Positions 30,001 to 32,914 of a DNA stretch of 64,000 nucleotides are shown here, piece by piece. The stretch is taken from positions 124,001-188,000 of the forward strand of contig JAHDVF020000883.1 in NCBI GenBank assembly GCA_022606425.2, read 5' to 3'. The translations under genes and the position numbers were made by a program. Each line of letters opens with the position of its first letter. Position 1 is the stretch's first letter. The notes under the pieces are model-generated. The model made no database searches. It had not been told where the DNA came from and saw only the letters and a list, made by a program, of their open reading frames with translations. This DNA comes from Lepidostoma basale (taxonomy: Eukaryota > Arthropoda > Insecta > Trichoptera > Lepidostomatidae).

Positions 30001-32061
30001 GATAATGTATTTTTTCGGATTAAAAGAGTCCTTCTTTGGATTAAAAGAGTTAAAATTAAATTAAATTCGGATTAGAAGAGTTCTTTCGTAATTAATTTCG
30101 TGATTTAATTGATTTTAAATCCCACATCAAACTCATGTTCTTGTATAATATAATAATGTATTTACAAATACAAAAAGAAATATAATTGATAAGAAATAAG
30201 CCGTAAATAGACACCGAAACATAAATTATAAATTCGTTTGTCAATAAATTACATAATCTTTCTTTTCATAACAATTCTCTGCACATAACGTAAATGACAA
30301 ATGACATTCTGACAATAGAAATGAAGTTCGTGACACATCGAATTGTAACATACTTCAGAGTGATAAAGCCCGGCTTCAAATCCATACAAAAAATCGTAGA
30401 TTTCTTCTGGTATATATGCACCTAGCTATATGATTACAAGCCAAAAATACATAAGTGCGACAAAGACCCTTTTACGTTTTGCAAGCCCAATATGAAGCCC
30501 ATCGAAAACATGAAACAAAACATGTGGACGTAGGCGACTTCGCGGGCATCTCACCTACGGTGCGTATGGGTGAAATAAAATACGGCGCGTATGAGTGGAA
30601 CAAAACATACACGTAGTTCATTTCTGCGCATGTCCGCGTCAGAATTAAATCGCTTTAACTCGCGCGAAAATTCAAAATATGAACGCGCAAAAAAAATCAT
30701 TTTAGTATAGATTTTTTAAGGTAAGCCCGGCTTTTCGGCTTGTATGGAAGTACCGCCACTGGTGCTTGCAGGTGCACATAAAAACACTATTACTAAATGT
30801 GCTATCTCTGGATGTCTTGATTTTTGATCTTTTGACAACAATTCTTCCTTTACATATCGATCCAATGGCGCTCGTACGCAACGGGGAAGCACCCGCGGAC
30901 CTGTTTAAACCTTTTTTCGCGCCCCAAACCAAGCATTTGATTGATTGAACCCAGTTATTCGGCCGAGTACTCGGTTTGGCAAACATCAAACCGAGTAAAA
31001 CTCGTACTCGGTAACTCAGTAAAACTTGTACTCGGCGCATCTCTACTTATAACTATTATTATTTATTTTCAAATACACCGGTTTGTAAAATCAAAAAAAA
31101 AAAAAAATTTTTTTGCTGATTTTGAAAATTTGGTTTGGTTCATATGGTGCTCCCGTCAACTTGGAGATATTTCGTGTATAAGTGAATTGTTTTGGTCAAT
31201 TTGATTATTGCCGCTCTTTATGATAGTTAATTGTGACAAAAATACGTTTTTGCTGTTTTGGTGTTAAAACTCTATAAGCTTTTTCATTTATAAAAAGAAT
31301 TTTGACAGGTGTAAAAATAAATTTTTCATTTGTTCCAATGACAATTTGAATAAATTCTTCAATAACATTTTTAAGTTCTTGCTGGTGTTGGATTGTTTTA
31401 AGTGCCTAATTACAGTAAATTAAAAAAAAACAGTGGATAACATGGAATAAAAAAATTAAATAAACACAAATGTCCGGATCGTCCAGCTGACGACAAGTGC
31501 ACCATCTAAAATAACATTATGTGTCAAATTATTTTTCTTTGTTATTTTATTTTATATCATTGTATTTCAGATAATTTGTTTTAGATTTATTGTGTAAACG
31601 TTGAACGATCGAAGTGTGCGCGGGAGATGCCTTTTGGTGGCGATGAGGTTCGCAACCCATCACACCGCGTCTCCCGCGATGGCGAAAAGAGAAGGATGGA
31701 GTGCCGCATCGATTAAAGTGTGGCAGTCCATTCTTTCTGCCTACCCTTTCGGAGAGACGGCGTGATGGTTAGTTAGTTAGTTAGTTTTGTAAAATCAATT
31801 ACCAGGAAATAAAATCTGACCTTTATGAAGTCTTCAATTACCAGTGATCAAATTACATTAAAAAAAAACTTGTAATAAAATATGTCATAAATATCAAATA
31901 TCATACTAGACAACTCGGAATGAACATCTTGGCCTGGAAATTATTTAAAGTTAATAGGGATAATGCAAAGTTACCGGCAATGGCACCATCGAGGAGGAGA
32001 TGTACTGCGGCCTCTGCAGGTGGCCCGGGAGCCCGGGGGGCGCTCGGACCGGAAAAGACAT
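1..32061 (-). CDS. RBM25: RBM25, RNA-binding splicing regulator (spliced gene, 3' end beyond window)
   Basis: RBM25 is a nuclear speckle protein that acts in pre-mRNA splicing and alternative 5' splice-site choice. Coding exons, 5' to 3': 32061-31975, 28221-28083, 27169-26945, 25248-25072, 24282-24176, 15542-15281 (donor uncertain), 13355-13266, 13190-13095, 11672-11520, 10803-10642, 9827-9677, 8934-8812, 7008-6911, 5384-5285, 3943-3821, 3709-3595, 2719-2570, 1597-1392 and 99-1. Domain order: Pro-rich N-terminus opening MSFP, RRM at residues about 72-150, RE/RD/ER repeats about 265-500 containing LEDYDDERDDPKYYK, an acidic/Pro-rich linker with RRPLVPLDYG, and a C-terminal PWI domain with IRPWINKKIIEYIG. 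Order and motifs match animal RBM25 throughout. About 890 codons are visible; vertebrate RBM25 is about 840 residues in all. Phases agree at every junction except exon 7 to 8. The gene diverges from URB2. Confidence 0.93.
252..900 (+). repeat. Dispersed repeat R-A, copy 1 (interrupted by a MITE)
   Basis: Starts near TCTAACAATGCGCTAATGGC and ends near CTCTATTGAGATACAATTAA. Shared with 21888-22290 and 48770-49065. No coding capacity seen; the class is unknown. The copy is split by the MITE at 365-613. Confidence 0.7.
365..613. mobile_element. MITE with long terminal inverted repeats
   Basis: Ends are inverted copies of TGAAGACTACAGGGGAAAAA and more, about 35 bases with one mismatch (GGAATGTCAGT against GGAACGTCAGT). 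About 250 bp, no coding capacity. It sits inside repeat R-A; the copy at 21888-22290 lacks it at the same place and shows the empty site, consistent with a TA target duplication. Confidence 0.75.
948..1252. repeat. Near-perfect 300-bp palindrome with two inverted hammerhead-like motifs
   Basis: The right arm from ATAATATTTTAAATATGTAT to about 1250 is the reverse complement of the left arm from about 948, around a loop near 1100. Each arm carries CTGAAGA, a GGAC/GTCC stem, CAAAC and ACATGTC. Box 2 is CAAA rather than GAAA, so activity is doubtful. Confidence 0.75.
1392..1597 (-). CDS. RBM25: RBM25 exon 19, RE run and start of PWI domain
   Basis: Acceptor GCTGCGCAG, weak donor GTTATT. A second RE run is followed by EEKRRQVKSLIDKIPTQKDA and LFAFKLD, the first PWI helices (vertebrate form KRKHIKSLIEKIPT...LFAYPLDW). 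Phase 1 to 0. Confidence 0.93.
1740..2245 (+). mobile_element. CR1/Jockey-like LINE 3' fragment
   Basis: Degraded ORF2 C-terminus with GSYPWLYP-, LGMLEAKSLQLRRDE- and RAISLLNTISLEIDIF-type segments, shared with 5600-6115, 23460-23840 and 62340-63017. Ends near a TGATT-repeat tail. Confidence 0.6.
2250..2545 (+). mobile_element. RTE-like LINE ORF2 C-terminal fragment
   Basis: Degraded WAMGWSPSQ-like reading, then LQWKDDLNRH, WRGKRIEEAF and ISPxWTRIG endings of the kind W-x-x-L/I-x-x-A-x-x-Q-E-W. It ends 25 bases before RBM25 exon 18's donor. Confidence 0.5.
2570..2719 (-). CDS. RBM25: RBM25 exon 18, KRRKL and LVPLDYG motif
   Basis: Acceptor ATTCTAG, donor GTGACT. KNKRRKLDVRDVFNTEEEDS then RRRPLVPLDYGDQP, matching the KRKKL...VPLDYG stretch just before the PWI domain in animal RBM25. 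Phase 1 to 1. Confidence 0.9.
2810..3570. repeat. AT-rich tandem satellite
   Basis: About 20 imperfect 36-40 base units built from TTTATAATTTTACCCATGA and TTTATATTTGTACCCATAA alternations. Two blocks of about 120 bases (from 3279 and 3403) are nearly identical, showing recent segment duplication. It lies in the RBM25 intron between exons 17 and 18. Confidence 0.9.
3595..3709 (-). CDS. RBM25: RBM25 exon 17, SNSP-type linker
   Basis: Acceptor TGTTTGCAG, donor GTAAGG. Contains ASNSP, the motif after LSLKLG in vertebrate RBM25, and a four-His run; ends in phase 1. The AT satellite starts directly downstream of its donor. Confidence 0.8.
3821..3943 (-). CDS. RBM25: RBM25 exon 16, Ser/Pro linker
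   Basis: Acceptor GGTTGCAG and a weak donor GTCACT. DMGDSRSPSLDGMRSSRM is followed by a Pro-rich stretch. Phase 0 to 0. Confidence 0.78.
4000..4480. other. Intronic stretch, nothing recognised
   Basis: RBM25 intron between exons 15 and 16. AT-rich, no open frame or repeat boundary I can support. Confidence 0.4.
4480..4725 (-). mobile_element. RTE-like LINE (AWNWQKK family) fragment
   Basis: On the minus strand, decayed matches to the segment from ELAEEELEQ (equivalent to NWQKKDESRINA) through the SMERM-like region to the GRPRKTWH-like region of the 50690-51300 copy. Many stops. Confidence 0.5.
4745..5228. repeat. Dispersed repeat R-B, copy 1
   Basis: Runs from GGGGTATTGAAAAAACATTT to GTTAAATACGGGGACG and is shared with 9925-10492. 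Contains CCAATCACGTT-type boxes. No coding capacity. Ends about 60 bases from RBM25 exon 15. Confidence 0.75.
5285..5384 (-). CDS. RBM25: RBM25 exon 15, Gly/Pro-rich linker
   Basis: Acceptor TGTTACAG, donor GTGAGT. A Gly run, then SDGGSTPPPPPATPPRSD; low-complexity linker. Phase agrees with both neighbours, which is the main support. Confidence 0.76.
5560..6130 (+). mobile_element. CR1/Jockey-like LINE 3' end with (TGATT) tail
   Basis: ORF2 C-terminal segments MREYGSYPWLYPTAFLLGML, RRDGHLITHFFKLIRG and VGLFVPDRFLRQRQQ, then RTN- and LLNAVSSEID-type segments after frameshifts. The 3' end is AACTGATTTGATTTGATTTG, as at 9205-9228, so this is the true element end. Confidence 0.75.
6195..6545 (+). 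mobile_element. RTE-like LINE (AWNWQKK family) 3' fragment
   Basis: Decayed MIKRIRLWW- and RMDD-type sequence with the common 3' ending (CATCCTCTTTGCC, then TGATGGTGTTAGTT). Confidence 0.55.
6640..6880 (+). mobile_element. RTE-like LINE ORF2 C-terminal fragment
   Basis: Reads decayed RPQKPG-, ARWSDDIKRVEETNG and WRGIERCGSREGRPM-like segments, the usual ending of this LINE group. Confidence 0.55.
6911..7008 (-). CDS. RBM25: RBM25 exon 14
   Basis: Acceptor AATTTCAG, donor GTAATT, phase 0 to 2. ARERQRQHNERYLQERAT then an acidic ending EPIDSDS. Linker sequence. Confidence 0.82.
7117..7770 (+). mobile_element. Internally deleted piggyBac with transposase C-terminus
   Basis: At 7395-7605 two frames give RLEYKPHFIAKLDKGSKDCT, CSNRKIPGGK and, after a one-base shift, CETCSRKPGLHPGDCFKKYH, the Cys/His-rich C-terminal finger of piggyBac transposases. 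TTAA occurs at 7117-7120 and 7767-7770 with similar inward sequences (TTAACCATTATCATTCA against TTAACCCTTACCACTCC). Most of the transposase is missing. Confidence 0.72.
7860..8160 (+). mobile_element. RTE-like LINE (AWNWQKK family) 3' end
   Basis: Reads VKMLYTSSVSGRRSRGRPRK, AWHDQINQILKGGHVRSQK and MNVVEAREVCQ, the same C-terminus as 50690-51300, followed by the TTAGTT tail. Inverted 45-base flanks (7075-7115, 8175-8215) enclose this and the piggyBac. Confidence 0.7.
8290..8415 (+). mobile_element. tRNA-derived SINE family B, copy 1
   Basis: tRNA-like head GGTGGTCTACGGGGACAGAA, B box GAGTTCAAGCCTG, then TTCCTTCTTCATAATAATGA tail shared with 26636-26765. The mismatches exclude a functional tRNA. 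Confidence 0.7.
8415..8740 (-). mobile_element. RTE-like LINE (AWNWQKK family) 3' fragment
   Basis: Begins with the tail AACTAACTAACTAACCATCACA, then the VEEAR- and MTRCM-like antisense (TTCATATATCGTGTCATGC). The rest is decayed. Confidence 0.5.
8812..8934 (-). CDS. RBM25: RBM25 exon 13
   Basis: Acceptor GTTTCAG, donor GTAACG, phase 0 to 0. IKRERDELYKPRIIIDVNLE is followed by a Glu/Arg helix. No separate domain. Confidence 0.86.
9005..9230 (+). mobile_element. CR1/Jockey-like LINE extreme 3' end
   Basis: Starts at INLLNAVSSEIDVIRISEG-type sequence and ends AACTGATTTGATTTGATTTG. A short 5'-truncated copy of the 5560-6130 family. Confidence 0.7.
9232..9560 (+). mobile_element. RTE-like LINE (AWNWQKK family) 3' fragment
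   Basis: Reads KNRLRWFGHTK-, RRSRERPSKTWHDQINKLL- and LRCVNVEEARELCQDRTVGG-type segments. Lacks the final tail. Confidence 0.62.
9677..9827 (-). CDS. RBM25: RBM25 exon 12
   Basis: Acceptor CCCTCCAG, donor GTAATC. Encodes GKELQRRLADRVREADSD and a coiled-coil-like run of Glu/Lys ending NPNEEFEK; it matches the ALQKRLRDREKE region that follows the DDPKYY block in animal RBM25. Confidence 0.88.
9925..10492. repeat. Dispersed repeat R-B, copy 2
   Basis: Same repeat as 4745-5228, with a second partial start at 9843. Contains CGGCCAATCACCACGTTGCG and ends GTTAAATACGGGGACG. No coding capacity. Confidence 0.75.
10642..10803 (-). CDS. RBM25: RBM25 exon 11, LKEFLEDYDDERDDPKYY block
   Basis: Acceptor TGTGCAG and donor GTACGC, phase 2 to 2. 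LRNWETRERR is followed by charged repeats and the diagnostic KKLKEFLEDYDDERDDPKYY block, the best-conserved stretch between RRM and PWI. This exon alone is enough to name the gene. Confidence 0.94.
10888..11029 (-). mobile_element. tRNA-derived SINE family A, copy 1
   Basis: Decayed minus-strand copy: tRNA-like head at the right (ACCTTCGTTGCAGAGTGACA), B box damaged, then the body with ATTCATGTGACAATACAACG. Directly abutted by the hammerhead-like motif at 11029. Confidence 0.65.
11029..11092 (+). ncRNA. Hammerhead ribozyme-like motif
   Basis: Stem I pairs 11030-11042 with 11076-11089 (TTGTTTTGTAAAC with GTTTGATAAAACAA, an internal loop in the middle). Box 1 CTGATGA at 11043-11049, stem II TCC/GGA, box 2 GAAA at 11065-11068, stem III palindrome ACCGGT and cleavage-type GTC at 11072-11074. 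One extra A follows box 1, and a G separates the cleavage C from stem I. Hammerheads occur in Penelope-like elements, the likely source. Confidence 0.55.
11280..11350 (-). ncRNA. Decayed hammerhead-like motif
   Basis: Minus strand: CTCCCGATGATAAAGG, loop, CCTTCGAAACATGCC. The AAGG/CCTT stem and GAAAC are kept; box 1 has CCGATGA and the palindrome is broken (ACATGC). Confidence 0.4.
11520..11672 (-). CDS. RBM25: RBM25 exon 10
   Basis: Acceptor GTGTGTAG and donor GTGAGT. It reads ERERE, then a short Gly/Ala insert (VKASGGGAAS), then EKEMEEEARERKRADKRARE and YQER. The YQER joins LRNWE of the next exon, as in animal RBM25. Confidence 0.88.
11738..12060 (-). mobile_element. CR1/L2-like LINE ORF2 C-terminus
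   Basis: Reads LTVFKARHQRAPAYISDLCV, RQHSLRSVETIPNNI, KACFYDRAFSVAGPLAWDSL and FKKLLKTVLL, the C-terminal signature (DRAFSVAGP-WNSL) of CR1/L2-type ORF2 proteins. Same family as 42180-42640. Confidence 0.75.
12118..12180 (-). ncRNA. Hammerhead-like motif, inverted partner of 12183-12247
   Basis: Minus strand reads TTCTCCCGATGATGAAGGTG, then GAGCCTTCGAATCATGTCGAG. Stem GAAGG/CCTTC is intact, box 2 is GAATC and the palindrome is TCATGT, so it is more decayed than its partner. Confidence 0.4.
12183..12247 (+). ncRNA. Hammerhead-like motif
   Basis: Stem I GTTTAT..TTTCTC pairs with GAGAAA..ATAAAC; CCGATGA at 12199-12205 in place of CTGATGA; stem II GAAG/CTTC; GAAA; palindrome ACATGT and C at 12232. 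The U4-to-C change would be expected to impair cleavage. Confidence 0.5.
12400..12465 (+). ncRNA. Hammerhead-like motif
   Basis: CACCGATGAAGGACTTCAGT, then GTCCGAAACATGTTTG. Stem II GGAC/GTCC, box 2 GAAA, palindrome ACATGT; stem I ATTTATAA pairs with TTATAAAT. Box 1 is CCGATGA. Confidence 0.45.
12490..13080. other. Intronic stretch, nothing recognised
   Basis: RBM25 intron between exons 9 and 10. AT-rich, no supported frame or repeat copy in this window. Confidence 0.4.
13095..13190 (-). CDS. RBM25: RBM25 exon 9, RE repeats
   Basis: Acceptor TTTTTTTCAG and donor GTACAT, phase 2 to 2. It consists almost wholly of RE dipeptides with one RD and one KE. Separated from exon 8 by a 75-base intron. 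Confidence 0.8.
13266..13355 (-). CDS. RBM25: RBM25 exon 8, RE repeats
   Basis: Acceptor CTTTCCAG and donor GTAAAT. It reads SRDRERDRERDRERER and further RE dipeptides; it needs two carried bases and leaves two. The plus-strand Phe/Ser/Leu readings over it are shadows. Confidence 0.82.
13393..13469 (-). CDS. Candidate extra RBM25 exon or microexon
   Basis: A strong donor GTGAGT (13392-13387) has no exon assigned to it. Two acceptors could pair with it. TAG at 13403 gives a 10-base microexon (13402-13393), exactly the 3n+1 length needed to join exon 7 (phase 1) to exon 8 (phase 2), spelling R-I-P-N-K-S-R. CAG at 13470 gives a 77-base open exon containing CVQAQPALGATRCVVPN, phase 0 to 2, which would instead splice in frame from exon 6. 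I do not recognise the 77-base reading. Confidence 0.35.
13490..13725 (-). mobile_element. tRNA-derived SINE family A, copy 2 (full length)
   Basis: Minus strand: head ACCTTCGTGGCCGAGTGGTA with an A box, B box GGTTCCGGGTTCGATTCC, body with CACGTGACAATAAAATGGCG and tail TTGGCTCATGCTGTCATGAT ending GAGCGATTCAACAAA. Same full length as 40228-40470. Confidence 0.85.
13790..14290 (-). mobile_element. RTE-like LINE (AWNWQKK family) fragments, back to back
   Basis: The minus strand from 14270 to 13860 carries decayed GSKAWN, RINAIEMRSLRRMCGKS and FGNNE-like segments and ends with the family tail near 13855. A short plus-strand piece (MNVEKAREVW, then GTTAGTTAG-like end) lies at 13790-13860. Confidence 0.6.
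14290..14720. other. AT-rich intronic stretch, nothing recognised
   Basis: Contains GATAATCAAATGATTTTACT, which recurs at 21458-21508 with its flank, so part of it is repetitive. No coding capacity. Confidence 0.4.
14720..15180 (-). mobile_element. CR1/Jockey-like LINE ORF2 C-terminus
   Basis: 114-residue open frame with STLVWAPHETKFRLLIEKVQ, YYPWLYQTDFLLGMLDYQSL, HFFQLIRGRIHNSDIL and DLTLFVPDN. Same family as 62340-63017 but diverged. No stop within 345 bases. Confidence 0.75.
15281..15542 (-). CDS. RBM25: RBM25 exon 7, start of RE/RD repeat region
   Basis: Acceptor AACTAAACAG and phase 0 entry, then KQEEAKEVTRRKKETEE followed by long KERDKER and RDRDRER runs and a basic RSKEKDRKSRRRSKSR tail. 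The best donor is GTAAAT at 15280, which would leave phase 1, while exon 8 requires two bases carried over. Either a small 3n+1 exon lies between (see 13393-13402) or the GC donor after TCCAG at about 15272 is used. Confidence 0.82.
15700..17090. other. Intronic stretch, nothing recognised
   Basis: First part of the 8.6-kb RBM25 intron 6. A-rich from 15700 to 16060; 16560-16930 has a higher G content and may be old LINE sequence, but no motif can be named. Confidence 0.35.
17095..17245. repeat. Palindromic Penelope-tail-like repeat
   Basis: AAACATCTGC-, TTCTAGAAGTTTTAATAGTT and TGGGAATGACA run in, then GACATTTGAAACATGTCATT and CCCACAAACTATAATAAAAC run out as their inverse. The same pair occurs at 5525-5590 with 6130-6200 and at 48665-48760. 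The GAAACATGTC core links it to the hammerhead-like set. Confidence 0.55.
17245..18000. other. Intronic stretch, nothing recognised
   Basis: A 72-codon minus-strand open frame (17614-17832) is unlike anything I recognise and probably chance or old transposon. Confidence 0.35.
18003..19192. mobile_element. piggyBac-type non-autonomous element (outer)
   Basis: Perfect 13-base inverted ends CCCTTTGGTTGCC / GGCAACCAAAGGG flanked on both sides by TTAA (17999-18002, 19193-19196), the piggyBac target. 1190 bp with no transposase reading. Contains a second element at 18191-18759. Confidence 0.85.
18191..18759. mobile_element. Second piggyBac-type element nested in the first
   Basis: Inverted ends CCCTTATAGTCCGGC and GCCGGCCTCTAAGGG match at 13 of 15 bases. 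TTAA follows on the right; the left side reads GTAA, one change from TTAA. 569 bp, no coding capacity. Confidence 0.65.
19200..20040. other. Intronic stretch, nothing recognised
   Basis: AT-rich RBM25 intron 6 sequence without supported features. Confidence 0.35.
20146..20741. mobile_element. Mariner/pogo-type element, TIR CAGTCGAACTTGG
   Basis: Left end CAGTCGAACTTGGTTATTAC after TA; the right end carries GATCGTAATAACCGAGTCTG, its inverse, with changes at the tip. Same family as 39187-39818. Short flanks on both sides share GTAACAATGACGGGA, suggesting it sits in another repeat. No coding capacity. Confidence 0.65.
20760..21540. other. Intronic stretch, nothing recognised
   Basis: A partial inverted repeat near the left end and AT-rich sequence; no gene or boundary can be supported. 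Confidence 0.3.
21545..21735 (-). mobile_element. SINE-like family C, copy 1
   Basis: Minus strand: TCGAAGTGTGCGCGGGAGAT, TTGGTGGCGATGAGGTTCGC, AACCCATCACACCGCGTCTC, then CATTCTTTCTGCCTACCC and the GTTAGTTAG tail. GCGGGAGATGC and GCGTCTCCCGC form a stem. The last 60 bases equal the 3' end of the AWNWQKK-type RTE-like LINE. Confidence 0.75.
21888..22290 (+). repeat. Dispersed repeat R-A, copy 2 (no MITE)
   Basis: Matches 252-900 from TCTAACAATGCGCTAATGGC to GATACAATTAAATCAT, without the MITE; the joint reads GTAGATTATATATTATAG. Confidence 0.75.
22318..22410 (-). mobile_element. SINE family A tail, 5' truncated
   Basis: Only the tail (TTGAATCGCTCTTTACATCA to GATTCTCGTGACATG) of the 13490-13725 element is present. 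It follows R-A copy 2 directly. Confidence 0.6.
22910..23480. mobile_element. RTE-like LINE (AWNWQKK family), two inverted fragments
   Basis: 22915-23060 is a minus-strand 3' end (tail, then RTVGG-, VEEAKEICQ- and IIRCMV-type readings). 23055-23470 is a plus-strand copy with NADIRS-like, ECGANESVMNKIIKGSLSWF and KAWHDQ-type readings. They meet head to head. Confidence 0.65.
23465..23840 (-). mobile_element. CR1/Jockey-like LINE 3' end
   Basis: Reads MLEGVGLFVPDRFLRQH, TKTNLSLVTPVGRSINLLNV and ILLNLESILSS; the 3' end carries AAATCAGTTTATAAACTCAA. Close relative of 5560-6130. Confidence 0.72.
24176..24282 (-). CDS. RBM25: RBM25 exon 6, EEKRDVIHREIDKFRE helix
   Basis: Acceptor TATTGCAG and donor GTTAGT. 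It encodes a charged helix with EEEKRDVIHREIDKFRE, equivalent to the conserved helix that precedes the RE-repeat region in animal RBM25. Ends in phase 0 on AAG. Confidence 0.9.
24370..24970 (+). mobile_element. RTE-like LINE ORF2 C-terminal fragment
   Basis: Readings in several frames include FVYLGSKIT, YGCETWCLSK-like, LRTLSERRARWIGHVIRQES, GRPRREYLEDLL and FKRAAQDREEW, the thumb/C-terminal features of RTE-type ORF2. Stops and shifts throughout. Confidence 0.7.
25072..25248 (-). CDS. RBM25: RBM25 exon 5, linker after RRM
   Basis: Acceptor GTCGGCAG and donor GTGAGG. Encodes an acidic linker with EDYLDEQQRALDAS and ERIRQLLAEYQDDMN; phases 1 to 1 fit both neighbours. No named domain. Confidence 0.88.
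25379..25899 (-). mobile_element. pogo/Tigger-type element with transposase remnant
   Basis: Inverted ends CAGTAGAATGTCATTTATCC and GGATAAACAACGTTCTACTG, TA on both sides (25377-25378, 25900-25901). 521 bp. The minus strand retains ETALSWFEEQEESSSTRL after an acidic Asp/Glu stretch, like the C-terminal tail of Tigger/CENP-B-type transposases. Internally deleted. Confidence 0.82.
26145..26590 (+). mobile_element. RTE-like LINE ORF2 C-terminus, open 141 codons
   Basis: Reads CILPMMTYGLETTTLTAKSV, LGVNLRDRIRNEEIRRRTRV, KWQWAGHLARQGGNRWAPRI and GRDEWRKLEEAYIQQ, then a stop and GAAGAAGAAG repeats. Uninterrupted, so comparatively young. Confidence 0.82.
26636..26765 (+). mobile_element. tRNA-derived SINE family B, copy 2
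   Basis: Head GGTGGTCTAGGGGATAGAAC, anticodon-arm-like CTTGGCTCCTGATCCAG, B box GGGTTCAAGCC, then TTCCTTCTTCATAATAATGA tail. Inserted just after the RTE-like LINE end. A tail joins it, and it is closely matched at 8290, so it is a SINE and not a tRNA gene. Confidence 0.75.
26945..27169 (-). CDS. RBM25: RBM25 exon 4, body of the RRM
   Basis: Acceptor TCCGCAG. The exon reads NIST, then VVNWKRVSAFGFCEF (RNP1 equivalent) and RLLHDRDIGGKRLVAKVD, the helix 2-strand 4 part of the RRM. It is much richer in G and C than the surrounding introns. Donor GTGAGA, phase 1. Confidence 0.93.
27265..27560 (-). mobile_element. RTE-like LINE (AWNWQKK family) 3' fragment
   Basis: Starts with the tail and TCTCCGAAGGGGCAG; minus-strand readings of GRPRKMWHNQ-type and MNKIMKGSLRWF-type follow. 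Continues, after the palindrome at 27570-27740, at 27765-27850. Confidence 0.6.
27570..27740. repeat. Palindromic Penelope-tail insertion with two hammerhead-like motifs
   Basis: It splits an RTE-like LINE copy. The right arm (27640-27685, plus) has CTGAGGA at 27645-27651, stem GCTT/AAGC, GAAA at 27667-27670, palindrome ACTAGT and C at 27676. The left arm (27595-27620, minus) has CTGAGGAAGCTTGGGTAC and then diverges. Box sequences in the right arm match the hammerhead consensus apart from one extra A after box 1. Confidence 0.6.
28083..28221 (-). CDS. RBM25: RBM25 exon 3, Pro-rich linker and first RRM strand
   Basis: Acceptor TTTCTTTAAG, then MMPLTYRAPLLPPPQQ and ending TVFVG, the RNP2 strand of the RRM. 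It ends in phase 1 at a GTCAGT donor and joins the NIS of the next exon to give VFVGNIS, as in other RBM25 proteins. Confidence 0.88.
28360..28555 (+). mobile_element. SINE-like family C, copy 2
   Basis: GGACGATCGAAGTATGCGCG through AACCCATCACACCGCATCTC to GTGATGGTTAGTTAGTTAG. Same layout as 31575-31790. The inverted GCGGGAG/CTCCCGC stem is present. Confidence 0.78.
28795..29370 (-). mobile_element. RTE-like LINE ORF2 C-terminus, open 141 codons
   Basis: Reads MTYGCEAWTMTAKSAEQLD, FEKRVLRRILGPVNDG, RLRWAGHVQRMPSSRTPKRL and RPRLRWEDEVGRDGARL, ending ILEAKARYGM. Open through this part, then a decayed KNETFFSLL-like upstream part to about 29370. Confidence 0.82.
29601..31045 (-). mobile_element. 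hAT element with 8-bp target duplication
   Basis: Inverted ends TAGAGACGGGCCGAGTAC and GTACTCGGCGCATCTCTA match at 16 of 18 bases. The 8-base target copy CTTATAAC stands on both sides (29593-29600, 31046-31053), as expected for hAT. On the minus strand SERFSEAGNVYEKR is left from the C-terminal dimerisation region (SERxFSxAG) of hAT transposase at about 29825-29925. Subterminal GAGTACTCGG repeats. Broken by the element at 29926-30761. Confidence 0.88.
29926..30761. mobile_element. Second hAT-type element nested in the first
   Basis: Ends CAGTGGCG and CGCCACTG, a typical hAT terminus, with an 8-base target copy GTGCTTGC on both sides (29918-29925, 30762-30769). 836 bp, no transposase. Subterminal GGCAAGCCCG is mirrored by TAAGCCCGGC near the other end. 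It inserted just upstream of the SERFSEAG codons of the outer element. Confidence 0.9.
31060..31570. other. AT-rich intronic stretch, nothing recognised
   Basis: RBM25 intron 2 between the hAT element and the SINE-like copy. No supported feature. Confidence 0.35.
31575..31790 (+). mobile_element. SINE-like family C, copy 3
   Basis: AACGATCGAAGTGTGCGCGG to GTGATGGTTAGTTAGTTAG; 90 percent or more like copy 2 by eye. Ends about 180 bases from RBM25 exon 2. Confidence 0.8.
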
Positions 32062-32085
32062 CGCGCCGTTCACTATTCACGCAAT
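31975..32085 (-). CDS. RBM25: RBM25 exon 2 with start codon
   Basis: Acceptor TTTCAG at 32086, then 24 bases of leader and ATG at 32061-32059. It encodes 29 residues starting MSFPVRAPPG and rich in Pro. Animal RBM25 proteins also start MSFP followed by a Pro-rich stretch, which decides this start. Donor GTAACT at 31974, phase 0. Confidence 0.85.
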
Positions 32086-32543
32086 CTGAAATAACCAAAA
32101 TAACCGTTCAAACTCCACAATAACCACCAAACAAGCTACTCAAACTGTTGGACGCATATTCGCGTTAATAACAGTGTAAACATAACACGTTGAGAGAATC
32201 ATGTTAGCACTGTGAAATAAACAAGTGCGTAAAATTGAATAATTCTTTAGGGCACAGGTTATAAAATATTACGCTTTATCTGTGTACGTAGCTATTTTAT
32301 GGAATATATACATAAACCGATCGATCAGGGTCATCGCGAATCGTAGTTTTATTGATTTGTATTTTAATTGTTTTGTATTATAAACATAAAAATCTAGTTT
32401 TTGTGATAAAATTGACAGTTCATAAAACGTTAACAGCAGCGGTAAATTGAACAATTCGGATAAATCCAGGACTAAAAGCACCGGTTTGAATTTGTTTGGC
32501 AAATGTATGCAACAATACTGTTAAAAAAATGTTGATCACTTAC

Positions 32544-32612
32544 TTATAATGCTGTAAATTTAGTAGTAGACGCTCAAATTCACAAATATACGAAACTCAT
32601 TCCGCCATTTTA
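32544..32612 (-). other. RBM25: RBM25 5' UTR exon (inferred)
   Basis: A consensus donor (GTAAGT, 32543-32538) follows a short non-coding stretch that begins near an AAAATGGCGG motif. The next acceptor on this strand is the one opening the start-codon exon at 32085. Only the 3' border is well supported; the transcription start is a guess. Confidence 0.45.
32602..32611 (-). promoter_or_regulatory. YY1/Pho-like AAAATGGCGG motif at putative RBM25 start
   Basis: On the minus strand the sequence reads AAAATGGCGG, the core bound by YY1/Pleiohomeotic, often found just downstream of transcription starts. It sits at the 5' side of the inferred first exon. Single short motif, so weak support. Confidence 0.3.
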
Positions 32613-32914
32613 AAACGAGTCAGAAAAATCATAGATAAATAGCAAAGAGAGACAAAGACAAATGTTCAAAGCAAAATTCAATGCCGTCTCTAATCTATGT
32701 TATCACTTTCAATACGGCATTGGCAAAATTACTTTTTTTTTTAATTCATGTATAAAAAATATATATACGATCGGGCTAATACTCCCGAATGACAAGATCC
32801 TAGACTATCAATAGATACGATCAAAAACACATTTGTGTATCCATCCAGAACGTTTTATTTTATTTTTAATTAAAGAACTCCTCGCCAGGCCATATTGGTT
32901 TGCAGTTGGGCAGT

